64,000 bases of DNA from Cymodocea nodosa (lineage: Eukaryota; Streptophyta; Magnoliopsida; Alismatales; Cymodoceaceae), in NCBI GenBank assembly GCA_036874045.1, contig JAZBRI010000003.1, forward strand, positions 5,716,501 through 5,780,500, given 5' to 3'. The translations under genes were made by a program, and so were the position numbers. Every line of letters begins with the position of its first letter. The first letter of the stretch is position 1. The notes under the pieces were generated by a model that saw nothing but the letters and a program-made list of their open reading frames with translations, made no database searches and was not told the DNA's origin. Shown here in pieces: positions 35,351-48,000 of the stretch.

Positions 35351-37123
35351 TCACAATTTTCTTTTCTTTCCAAAAACAGAACTTATCTTCATGTTGCACC
35401 CATTGATTTGCTCAACCCTAGCGATACAGGCATTCATTCTTTCCAAAACTGTGGTCATTTTTTCCATATTGCTAGCAGTTTTGCTTCTAAATAAAGATAG
35501 TTTATCAAGCATTTCTTGATCAGCTTCAAGGGGTGCTCCGTTGCTTGAGCTAGGTTGCTCTCCTTCTGCGGTAGTATAGTATCAATAGATGGATGTTAGT
35601 GACAATCTCCCAAATAATAGACGTAAGCAATGATATATTGGTTCCAAAAAGAAATACAGTATTTCAAAATCAAGAAACTCTCACGCCCATCAAAAGTCAT
35701 ATTCATTTCAATCGCATTACAACAGGAAGAGCATTATAAAAAAATAACAGGAGGGGCAAGAGGGGGTGTCCATGCCGTCCTCGTAGATACCAAAACTTTC
35801 AAATCTTAGCCACCAATTTAAGGGATGGATGTTAAGATTTAAAATAAAACTTGTAACTAACAATTGGTAATTACTGATTTATCTCACAAAAGCATGGCTA
35901 CCATAGAATTCTTTGTATAACGGGGGAATGCCTATAACAAATACCCTTATGAGCACCAAAGCTTCCAAATCTTGGCCATCAATTTAAAGCATAGATGGTG
36001 AGATTTAAAATAAAATCTTTAACTACATCTACATTAACTCTAAACTGGGCAGGATAATGCCCTACCTGTAGCCTGTAGGGGGGGATAAGAGTATAGTGGA
36101 GAAACTAGAAAGTGTTCTATAAATAATCTCATAGAAAAAGTGAAAAGCCACCGTCCTCAATTTTTTTTAAAAAGGTGTCTCTAGAAACCCAAATGTGAAT
36201 CAAGTGTCCGTCCCGTTAACGACTCATGAAACACGATTTTTTTGTTCATGACTAAAGGGAAAACTGAATCAACGGAACAAAGAACAAACAGCAGTATGTG
36301 TGTGTGTGTGTGTGTGTGTGTGTAACTGTATCAATCTAATCCAGCAGTACATGCATAATGACACAACTAATAAGCATGAAATGGCTATATTAATCAATTC
36401 TCAAAGTTAACTACGCGGAGCGAATTTTATTCATGCGGCCTTTTCTTTTCATATAAAATTGTTTTCATCTCTACAGATTTACAGGGGTCATTGCAGCTTA
36501 CAGGTTAAAACACCCAAAAAAAAAAAAAGGGACAACCAGAACAAAAATCTCCATCTTTCAAAAGCCACAGTTATTCCAGCATCTCCAACAACACTTATAG
36601 TCAGCATTTCAAATGTCCGGAAAACCAGCCAGTCAACCAACGGTGTGTAACATCAAACTTAGAACATTTCTCCCCTACCATTATCTCAAACAACACGATT
36701 TCGCTCTAAACCGCAACAACATTCGAAGAGGGTGAAAAAAACGAAAGTATACGAGTCTCACTTTCCTTTCCAAAAAGCAAGAACTTCTAGAAGCTTACCG
36801 CCAGCCCCAGCGTGCGACGAACTAGAGTTTCCTTCTACCAGGTCTAAATGCTCAGGAAGCTGCGGCCTTTGGGCAACGAGACTGGAGGACAACGCCTCGA
36901 CAAGCCGATCCGGAATGGTCCTCCGGAAATACCGGATTTTCTCCGCCATCTCCTCCAACTCCCTCTCCATCTCTTGAATTTCCCTATCCTCCTCCTCCTC
37001 GTCATCCTCTTCTTGTGTCTCCTTGTCTCCGCCACCACCAACTTCTGCCACCCCGGTCGCCACCTCTAATCTCGTCGCGGCATCCGATTGCCCTGGGGCC
37101 TGGAGCTCCTCGGATGTCTCCAT
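35351..37123 (-). CDS. Small acidic coiled-coil protein of unknown function, two exons
   Basis: Exon 1 is 37123-36799 and exon 2 is 35565-35351; the GT-AG intron (1233 bp) joins them in frame to give 179 aa. The start was set at METSEELQAPGQ. An in-frame ATG at 37285 would add 54 residues, but that stretch is arginine/proline-rich, has no recognisable domain and looks like 5' UTR. After a Gly-rich patch comes an acidic run (TQEEDDEEEEDREIQEM) leading into a heptad-like helix EMERELEEMAEKIRYFRRTI, then PDRLVEALSSSLVAQRPQLP. Exon 2 adds a second helical stretch (EMLDKLSLFRSKTASNMEK) and ends with a basic tail, GKKRKL, that could serve as a nuclear signal. I see no signal peptide or membrane segment. 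It looks like a conserved plant protein, but I cannot name it. It lies about 1.4 kb upstream of CPSF100 on the same strand. Confidence 0.72.
35800..36030 (+). repeat. Imperfect direct repeat pair, about 60 bp
   Basis: AAATCTTAGCCACCAATTTA near 35808 and AAATCTTGGCCATCAATTTA near 35963, both followed by TGAGATTTAAAATAAAA-like sequence (GTTAAGATTTAAAATAAAAC in the first). Within the coiled-coil gene intron. Confidence 0.7.
36295..36323 (+). repeat. (TG)n microsatellite
   Basis: Roughly 14 TG units in the single intron of the coiled-coil gene. Confidence 0.95.
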
Positions 37124-37289
37124 GGGAGGTGTCGTTTGCCGGGAGAGTATCGTCGGTCTCTTTCTCTCCCTAGGGTTTGAAATCGGTGTCGCTCTACCAA
37201 CCACTGGAGACAAGCGAGAGTAGAAGTGACCGGGATTTGAAATCTGGTAGAAGTCATGGCGCTCTTTTAACCATTGGAATAACAATCGG

Positions 37290-39060
37290 TGGGGGTTTTT
37301 TTTTTTTTTTATAAGAAAATGGAGACGTAGGTCGAACGGAATTTTTTCGCTATATATAAATAATTAAATGGTTAAGATTTAATCTTTTTTATTTTTAAAA
37401 ATGAGTTTCACGTACTTCTCATCTGTAATTACAGAAATTTTTCTACAGAAACCTACAAGAAAATTACCTTTAAAAAAAAAATCGGTATATGTGACATGAC
37501 ATTAACTTGCATGAAAATTTAAAAGTGATATTTTTATATAAATTTCGATTAGCTCTTACAATTTCAAAATTTCATATGAGATAAAGAAGATAATTTATTG
37601 CTCATTTAAACTTTCACATCATAACATAGTAGATTTAGTGTAAATCACTTGTAGACATGTAAAATAAAAAAGAAAAATAAAGCCTAAGCTTACATGATAT
37701 AGAACCCACCATTCGCCTTTAATTAGTTTTGAGTTAATTTTGTATTAGAAATGAAATGACACTTAACATAAAATAAGTAACAAAAGATTTCTCTATTTGT
37801 AACTAATTCATTTTAGTTAGATATTCACATTTAACATGATTTTCAAGTCAAGTACAATATTGTAACAAATTTATGTTACATCTACTTATTTAAAAATAAG
37901 AACACTTAATAATTCTTAAAAAGGGATCACAAGTGAGAGATGATATTAAAATAATCATATATTAGAATTAAGATAGGGCTTTATAAAAAATAAATAATAA
38001 AAGATATCTCTCCTAATAATCAATTGAATTTAAGATGAATAGAATAACCGTATAAATTAAAGTTAATTGCACAATAACTTTAGCACAAACATGCAACTGA
38101 ATACAAATTGATGATACACATTACCTGATATTTTAATAAAGATCAACGAAATAAAATATTTTGGCCTCAGATAAATTGCCTAAAAGAGTAATAATCTAAA
38201 ACCTGCAAGTACGAGGAGAGGCATGAACTATGTTGCATAATAATCAAATCTAATAGAATTAGAAACCAATCTTTAACGCACATTGCAATTGCCCATAAAA
38301 GATTCTATGACTATATTTTAAACCATGAAGATTAATTTTGATGATAATTTTCAGGTCCTAAGTGTCACTTCACTAGCAGATTTGGAGAAATTTTAATTCC
38401 CCTATAATTTTCTATCTAGTTTTTAAACATCATGGATCAGATTCATCTACATGAAAATTCCAGCTTAAAAAGCTTCTCGATTTGCAAACTTAAAAAGAGA
38501 TTTACTTTTGTACAAGGGAAGATTCAACCTTGTCACATAACTCATCTACTAATAGTCCTTGACAACTAAGCCAATTATTTACATTGCTAAATAATAGATA
38601 TATAATACTTTTAACATCTCCTAAACCGTTGTTTATCACCCAAACTACAATTATTTTTCATTTTTCAAAATAATACTATTTTTTATCTTACTCTTTACTC
38701 TCCAAACTATATATCATACAGTTTACACATATATAGCATTATTATTATATTAAACCAACTCACATGCGACCAACCTATTTTGAAAATGTTCTGTGCTCTC
38801 CAAATGAAAAACAAATCGATCTTAGTATGCTTCCGGCATCATTATAATTCATAAAGAAACAAAAACAAAATCTTGTCTAAGGCTAGAATGTCATAAATAC
38901 TACACGCATAAATATACTCCATGGGAACCATCAAGGGAAAAAAGGCTGCAGGGAACTACGCATGTTTTCACATGAACAGTTCACACAATCATCTCTCCAA
39001 CATTAGATTTATCAAATCAGAGCATATTCCCGATATCATCAAGGGGAAATTTCACATTAG
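37290..39060. other. Intergenic, no feature seen
   Basis: AT-rich DNA between the 5' end of the coiled-coil gene and the 3' end of the FAD gene. A T-run (37298-37311) is the only notable item. Confidence 0.5.
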
Positions 39061-39063
39061 TGT

Positions 39064-42000
39064 CTAAACTCGTTTTTCCAAATCCAGACCAGGAAATTGA
39101 CCAATATCGTGACCATCAATAGCTTGAAATGTGTCATGCAAACCAACACCAAAGGCCTCTGGTTGACTCCCACCACTTCTAAAATAGTCTGCTATCTGCA
39201 TTCGAGCAAAACATGAATAACACGAGTGACATTCAAGATATTTTGGTTCAAATAGTATTGATAAAGATGAAATAAATAAAGAGGTTTATTTTCCAAATGA
39301 AAACGGTTTTAAGTAACAAACCCTACAGTGGCTATAGGCATAACAAATAGTATTCAGCATGAGAAGTACAAATATAGATCCAATATCTACCAAAAATCCA
39401 ATTCAATAAATTAAATTCACCATTAGAATATTCCATTCTAGTTATGATATTATCTAATTCACTGTTGAATATAGATTTATAGCTTAAAATTCAATATGGA
39501 AAGCTTATGCTTATTTGTGGCAAATTCTATGATACTCCTTACCTTATTTCACATAAAATAATACATTACTTAAATTAACTTTATTAGATGCCTTATTTAA
39601 TAAATTAACTACTAGCCTTTAGTGAAGAAACTTTGAGCAACAGCATGATAGATATCATTAAAACTGGGAAAAAGGTGGCCTAGGCATAACTAGAAAACCA
39701 AAACCACAAGAAATATGCTCCAAGGAAAGCCCAAAACAAAACACAGAGCCAACTGAGAAAAAAAAAAAAAAACACAAAATATCACTCAAAACCAAAATAC
39801 ACAACTGGCTAGATATCCCAATGTAACAAGAGATTCCAGCTAAGCCAGCACTGCCTTATCAGATAAATTAGCAGCTGCTCTCCACACTCTGGTCCAATCT
39901 GTAATGCAGTGGAATGCAATGGTCCTAAATTTGTCATCCTCCACCGTCAACCCTTGGAAATTCTTGTTATTTTGCTCAAACCATCGTCTCTAATATCATG
40001 TATGAGCAATGAATAGTCATCACATCTTCCGCCAATGCCTAACAAGCCTCTACTCCTTCCATACAAACCAAAAGAACGTCACCTTAACCCTATCAAGCCC
40101 ACTATAGGTCCCATAAGAGTATCCCACGTCTTAAATGAAAAAATTAATTTTACTTATGATAGGGACTTTGAAATTGATTAATTAATAAAAAATTATGTTA
40201 CTTTTTTTTTGTCATTTGTACATTTTCATATATAAATTATATAAGGATCCATAATCTTATAAAGTTATTTGTTTTTCCTTAATAAATTCTAAATTAGGAT
40301 GACAATATTACCTCTTTAAATTTTAGCTATGAGATCAAAATGAACTTGAACTGTTTCCATTTTTATGAATAAGAATCAATTGATTTTATAGTATTGGATT
40401 TCTATAAACATAAATTTCAATTAAACTAAACTATAAAGGTCTGCATTAATGCAAATTAGTTGTCTCAATGAATGTATTATATACGTAATAGAGATAGAAA
40501 ACAAAAAATAATGAAAAAGAACTATTAAAGAAAAGAATCAGAAAGTAAGCTAATGACTCAATGCCTCTGTCAGTCCAATCCATATCACTACAGTTCTCGT
40601 ATTAGTGTGATAAATCAATTATTTTGCTTTATTTTACACAAGGTGCATTTGATGAGAATTATTTGCCTTTGAGATCGGAAGATGGAGAGAGCAAACCACA
40701 CGAATGGGATAGGGCATGAAGCAGGGGAGTGGAGTATAAAAGCTGATCTCTATAAAAGACGGGTCAAAGGAAAGGACAGAGTCTATTTCATCCTTTTTGA
40801 GGTCGTACTTCCATAATATCTTGCCAAGCCATCTTTGTAGATACCTTAACAAACTAGCCTTCTCACTTTCTTTCTTGTCAAGAGGAGGCAAATCTCAATC
40901 GAACGAGGCACTCATACCTTGTCAGCCAATGGGCGTGAGCCTTCTATTCTCGTTGAGTCATAAGTGATACAAATGACATAAATCAAATAAATAAATGTGA
41001 ATGAAATTATGGTTAAAATCTCCATAAAGCCTACAACAATATTGCAAAAAGGTATGATTATCATCATCACATTCATTTGTTTTTCTTTTGAAAAATAGCA
41101 ATGTGATACAAAAAATTTCTTGAAAAAATCCAACTATTATAATTCAAATGCAATCTTCTTGGAATAATCCAATTGAATTACAATTGAAATGAAAATTCAA
41201 TTATATGGATGTCTAAATTCAAACGCATCTATCAACATCCAACTATGATGACAATAGAACCTAAAGATGCCCTTAAGTGAGGAAATGAATTGAAATAATT
41301 TCACATTGAAAAAAGTAACAAGATTTGTAGTTTTCTAAGATAAGAAGATTGTAATTATAGACATGGATTTCATGATTCACAGTTAATTAGTATTTGTTAA
41401 AATACTACTTTTACACAATTACGAATGGGATTACCACATGTATGTGAATGGATAATTTGGTGGTAACTTACGGATTGCAACAGATCACCACCCTATTGAA
41501 ATATCTCACTCTCTAAGAGATACTTGTATGGCAAGGGAGAGTGAGACAAGGATTTGACTAATGTTCAATTCATATTAAAATTTCCACATCCTTTAGGAAA
41601 AAGTGCAACCATATTTGAGTTTTAACCTAGTAATGTACATTCCCTCCAAAAACCAAGTAATGTCCAAATGGAATGACTCTATCAAGTTTTTTTTTTTCCA
41701 TTATATAAAACATGTAGAGAGAAATCACCACTTACATGATTAGCAAGAAAAATACCGCTTAATACTGCATCTTCAACACTTGACCCAAGTAGCCAATCAC
41801 CACAAATTCCTACTCTCCCATAAGGATCAAATATGCAAGGGATTCCGGGGGTGTTGGTTGGGAGAGCGGCACCCCTGTGATGTGCAAAGCATAAAAATTA
41901 AAAAATTCAATGGATCATCAGATAACAGAAACAATTTATATTTTATAATAAAGAATTAAAAGCATCATTTCTAACCATAATTGCATTTTTGTATAAAATG

Positions 42001-45000
42001 GTGGATTAAGCGATCCTTTTGGCAAACCAAGTGCCATTTCTACACCATGAAGCATGTCCTTCTTCACTTTTTCAGCAACAACATTAGGAATATTTTCCTG
42101 ATGAGAAAGTACAGGCGTGAGTGCTTGAAAAAGAAGTTGATGTTTCAAATACAAGATTATACTCACATGACAAGTAAAAATGATAGCAATGAAATGAGTA
42201 GCATCACCCAAAAGTGATCCCTTAGAGTAGCATCACACATAATACTAGACATGCATCTAACCTGCGGAACTTTGTTTTGTTTCCCATATGCAGCTGTGCT
42301 GAAAAAGGTCCAGCATTCAGATATCTTACTCTGAGAAGGCTTAAGCTTCCTTGTGTTATTTGCCATCCATGAAAGGGAATCAATACCTTTTACAAATGCT
42401 CCTTCAAATTCTGGGATAGCTCTACTTTTAGAAACTGGAATTGGTTCATCAAATGCCGCAAGAAGTGCCCAAATAGAGCTAAGTTCCAATCTCTACAAAC
42501 AGCAAGTTCAAACCTGTCCTTAGATGTGGCACAACCAACTAGCCACCAATGGAAGTAGTTTTCAAATTTCAACAAGCACAGCTGAATGATAAATGTAGTA
42601 TCATACCTTCATTTGTTTAAACAGCAATGGTAATCCAGATAATGAGAGCAAACGATTTGCACATTTTCCTATCACCAAAGAAAATAAAACTTAAGCTACA
42701 CTAAAGGAAGGTTTGTACGCTTGGAAACAAATAAAAACCAACAAAAAGAAAAGCATTTTCATTTGACTAGAAAATGTCTTCTAAAATAGGGTTTTTCTGC
42801 CTATGTTCCATTGAAAAACAGTTTTCTTTGGTTTTTATCACAGATTCACAAGCTTTAAATTTTTTTTTGAGCAGCATACAAGCTTTAAATTTTTACTAGC
42901 CTTTTACATCCAAAATGGTAGAATTTGAAAGGAAAATATTTTTCTTTGATTACCATACATGCACAAGCATCATGTTGGAGTCAAAAGAAAAATAAAATCT
43001 TGCGGTTTTATTGTCCTTTAGTTCTCCTTCGACTTTTTATTTTCATTTCCTTTAGTTTCATTGATACAAACACTCCTTAACATGAGCAAAGTCTAGCACT
43101 GAGCTGTGAAAGGGTAATGAATAATAAGATTCAAAGGTCATCTACAAATATCAAGAAAATGCATTTCAACAAATTTGTGAAAAAACTACTTCTCACTAGC
43201 TGACTTGAATTATGCATAGAAAATAATTAGCATCCATGTGAAAAAAGAGAGATTTTAGCTCACTTGTAAACTATAAATCTAGGAAGAAACAAATAAGACA
43301 CCATTAATTTAACACATATATTATGTATAGGACAACTGAATGAAGTACATGTATTAGTGCCAAATAACAGTATGCACAATGAAAAATATTGAAACTGAGA
43401 AAGAACACCAATTGAACTGAAACCTGAAAGAGACTGAGAGCAAAGTGGTTCTAGACAACAGAATTATTAAAAAAATTTCTTATATAATCACATGGAGAAA
43501 AACAAAAATCATTAATAATAAAGATAAAGCAAATATATAATTAAGAACTATATTGAATGATCATGAATAACTAAAAAGTGGCCATAAAAAATGAGCACAA
43601 ACAACAATCTGATTAATGCAGAAAGAGATTGTACATGCATGAGGACAGGTGTATTAAGCAATCAAGGTGTATCTTTATACAAGTAGGAAAAAAGGTTAAA
43701 CAGTATGAGGCAAATTCAAAATAAAAAAGCAGTTTATCTATGCCAATAAAGACCTTTTTTACAAAGATAATTGAATATATTGAATTCAGGAACAGAAATC
43801 AAGTGAAGTGCTATGTCATTGAATAACGACTGAATTTAAGCACAACCAATATCACACATTACTCACTAAATGGACAATTTGGCTTCTTTAGAAATTTAAG
43901 GTGTCTCCTTCTATGAATGTGGGTGCAGGAATGTACAAGGAGAATGGCATTAGAATGTAAGAAATGGGAAGGTAAAGAAGAGGAAATACTTAGACGTTGG
44001 TAAAGTATGGAGAATCATCTGCTATGATCTGGGCTCAGATGAGCCAAGAATCACAGTTGATGGATGTTAAATCAGTCTGCAACAGAGATTTACAACATAA
44101 TGACCATACTGAGATTATTTGAGACCAGGCCACGGATCAAGGTTGTTAGAGTAGTGGGAAACCTTTTTCTTTAAATAAAATGGCAAGCTTCCCAGGAAAA
44201 TGTGTCAATGTGTACAATGGAGAGAAAGTAGGGGTTTGTGCAATCAAGAAATGAGGAGAAACGAAGGAAAAGGTATTGGTGGGAAATTTTTTTTGTACAT
44301 TTTCTATGTTGTATCAATAGAAATGGAGGAAGTTGATTTTTTGTTGTCTTCTCTTATATTAAAGAAAATATTTTTCGTCATTTCCCATTTAATCTCTTCA
44401 AAAACAATGAAAAAAAAACACTAACTTGTAATATAATAAATAATACATAACATATAATTATCAACATAATTATAATGAATTAAAATATAGTAATTATAAT
44501 TATAAATAACATATTATAGTTATGATATATTAAAATAAATAATAACGTTAACGTAATATTAAGAAGTATGATTATAATAATAAATAAATAATAGCATATT
44601 ATAATTATAATATATTGAAATAAAAATAACGTTAAAGAATGATACTAGATTATAATAGATTAAAGTATAATAACACTACCGTTAGAAGAATAAATAATAC
44701 GTTGATATATTCCAACTCAACTTAATAATATGTTAACTAAGTAACATTAATTTCAAGACAACATAAATAATTCTAACACAACTTAACAACATTAAATAAT
44801 ACAATAAATAAATAACACTGAGAAAAAATATTTACTTAAAGATTTTACAAATGAATTAGTTGAAATCAATGCTAATAATCCTGATGAAACTTTTGTCGTT
44901 ATTAAAGAAGGAATATGTTGAACTAGTGAAATAAATGTTAAATAAAGAAAGAGAGTAGTTGACGAAATGCAATTATATTCTCTATGTGGTAAAAAGATAA

Positions 45001-48000
45001 TTTGTAGTATGTAATATAACAATTTCATATAATATGTTATCTATTTCTAAAAAAATTTAGATTGTAATGAAAAATATTGTTTATGTTAATTATAAACATG
45101 TTATTTCACATGTTATATCTATATTTAATGAAATTTTAATGTACACTATAATATTTAAAATATTACTTTTCGAATATAATAATTTTTTAAAATTTATTAT
45201 TTAATTTTCAAAAAATTATTAATTTCTTTTCATTTTCTATAATTATACAAATACCTTATTTTTTGATTTCTCATTATTTCCTCTAGTGCACAAATAATAA
45301 TGTATTTTCTATTATGTCCTAACATCTGTAATTCCCATTATTTTCTATTGTTTCATCTTTCGACGGAAAATATGCACAAATAAGGTCAAAGACTAACCAA
45401 AGGATGACAAAACTCAAAAGTACCTAGATCACTAAAGTGACAATACATTACATTGATTACCCCCAACACTACCTTGATTCTTGAGATTTTTAAGAAGGAT
45501 AAGGGTGAATTTTATTGCATAAGTTCCATGCATGTTAGGTAAATGACTTGCAAAATGTAGTAGTACAACTTTGTACATGACTTGCACAGCTCAGTAGAAT
45601 AATTTTCTATACCCAAATCCCAAATTCCCTTGTACTTGCCACTCGTTTTAGGTCACTTGACATGGACAAACTAGAAAATTTCAATGGAAAGATTCATCCA
45701 AGAAATTTTGTAAAAAAGGAAAATGGACATTATAAGGTTTGGAAATAAAAATGTTTTTTTCAAAAAATGGAGGTTTAAATGAGATTTTTTGAAAAATGTT
45801 ATGAATAAAAAATGAATATATATAAATATATTTGCAAATACACAAGCATCAAATCATTAAAATAATTGACTAAAATAAATTATAATTTAATTACATATAA
45901 TACATTACAAATACAGATTTTTATGGTATAACGTTGTATTCTACAAGGGCACATGGATAAATATGTGTTTTCAGGGACAAACACATCATTTCAATGTTTT
46001 CAAGTGGTATGAAAGTAAAGAAATCATGTTTTTATTATACGTAATTAACACTCCAGAATAAATACTTAAATCAAAAGCATAAATAAATATATAAAAAAGT
46101 ACAATTACATCTTTAAACAACAAAATAAGTATCTAAGTAATGAAATTATATCAATGAAAACAACTCAAAAGATGAAATTTTAAAAAAATACAAAAGGCCA
46201 TTTAAATAGCCAAAAAAGAATAGGGAGTAGTTTTTCTCAGAAAAAGAGAAAAATGACCATTTTTACGATTTTGATTTTTCCCATTTTTCCAAAAAGCAAA
46301 ATAGATTGGAATGAAAAATGTTTAAATGACTATTTTTCTGTTTTTTTACAACAATGCATCCATGAAATTTTCAATGAGGGTGAAGAATCAATATATGCGT
46401 ACATGTCTAACTTGAAGACAATTATAACCACAAAAAAACTAATTGATACACCCCAAGCATAAGGTGATCCACCAAAATTAAATTCGCATATCTTTCAAAA
46501 CAATGATGCTGCTGAATGTAAAAATAGCTGAAACATCACATATATGAATACATCACTTCTTGCATGGAAAACTTTTTACATCAACACTAACAATCTAAAG
46601 ATTATTTAAAATTAGGTTAAATTATAATATGTGTGTGTGTGTGTGTGTGTATTCAAGGCATTTTTTAGAAAAAAAAATTCCAAATGTTTGGAAAGCAACA
46701 GTCAACTCTCCATGGATTTGAAGTAGTAGTTGCCAGGGAAGTTGTATATACAACTTTTTAAGCTAAACAACATTTCATTAAAAGCTATAGTTAAGAAAAT
46801 AGTTCTAAATGCATCTTAAAGCAGAACATGGACACCTCCCTTTTTTGGTGATAAACAAATATAAAACTTCTATATGAATAGACAAATAAATATTTTATCA
46901 TAACAAATCAACTGCTTTAGAAAAAAACAAATATTTCAAACTAAACTAAAACATATACAACAACAATCTAAGTCATAATCTCATTACATGGAGTTAGCTA
47001 TATAAATTCTTTTCTTCCATGTATACCAAACTGAAACAAATATTGTAATATTTGTAGCTATGACTTGGAAAAGATCTCCAAGCTGGATCAAAACAATTGC
47101 ACCATATACATTACCATTGTGTGCAATAACTATAGCATCAAACGATCCACGAGGCTTCCCATTCTCACTTAAGTACCACATCCCATTAAATGGCTCAATT
47201 TTGCTTATCCAGCAAGGTCTCACAAACTCAACCATGCTCTTCTGCAAATCAATTGTAATATCATTTTTAATTGGGTATGAGAATAGATAAACTACTCATG
47301 GGATTACCAAACAAAAGCATTAAGTAGATAAAGACTAGAAATAATAACAACTTGTATCATAATCCTACAACATAAGGTTAATCAAAAAGAGAAATATACT
47401 AAGGATGAAGACTAGAAGATTTTGCAAAATACTAAGGACGTAAAAAGTATATTCATAAAATATACCCTAATACAACTGCCACCAATCATTGTCCTGATGT
47501 AGGATTAACAGCATGAGAACTCGATACTTTTGTCCACATGTTACAACCATTTTACGTTTCATTATTTTCCAGCAGTGTAATTTAGTATTCTTCTACCTGG
47601 TCAGGCTTTCCCTCAGTTTATATGAACTGATGCTCACATTAACCTCTCACAAATGTATTCATTTTTAAATTTTTTTAGCAGCAAAAGGGGATATATTAAA
47701 AATGAGAAAAAGGAGGCCTACACAAGCTGTAGGTGAGCTGAAAAAATGGTGAAAACGAATAAAATGGTTTTGGGACTGAAACGCACAGAAAAAGGAAAAA
47801 TATGGAATAACTAGCAAAAAGGAAGCAAAAAATGCCTCAAGGAAACCCCCAAGATTTCTCGTCATGAGGTTACAAGTGCCTGAAACTACATCAAGATCTA
47901 TGCATCTGACATCATTGCCCCAACATGCAAAGGTCTCTCGTCCACCCCACAACACAACTCACTACTTTGGTTAAAAAATAGCTGTCATCATGTGCCAAAT

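Noticed and set aside
36758..37285. Single 175-aa minus open frame as the whole coiled-coil gene
   Set aside because: It runs through a good donor (GTAAGC) into intron, and its first 54 residues look like 5' UTR; a two-exon model from 37123 is better.
40634..41133. Two minus open frames (85 and 73 aa) as a small gene
   Set aside because: No recognisable domain, no supporting splice structure, and they lie inside FAD gene intron 7.
42163..42489. Separate gene at the 108-aa minus open frame
   Set aside because: It is exon 5 of the FAD gene plus read-through into intron 5.
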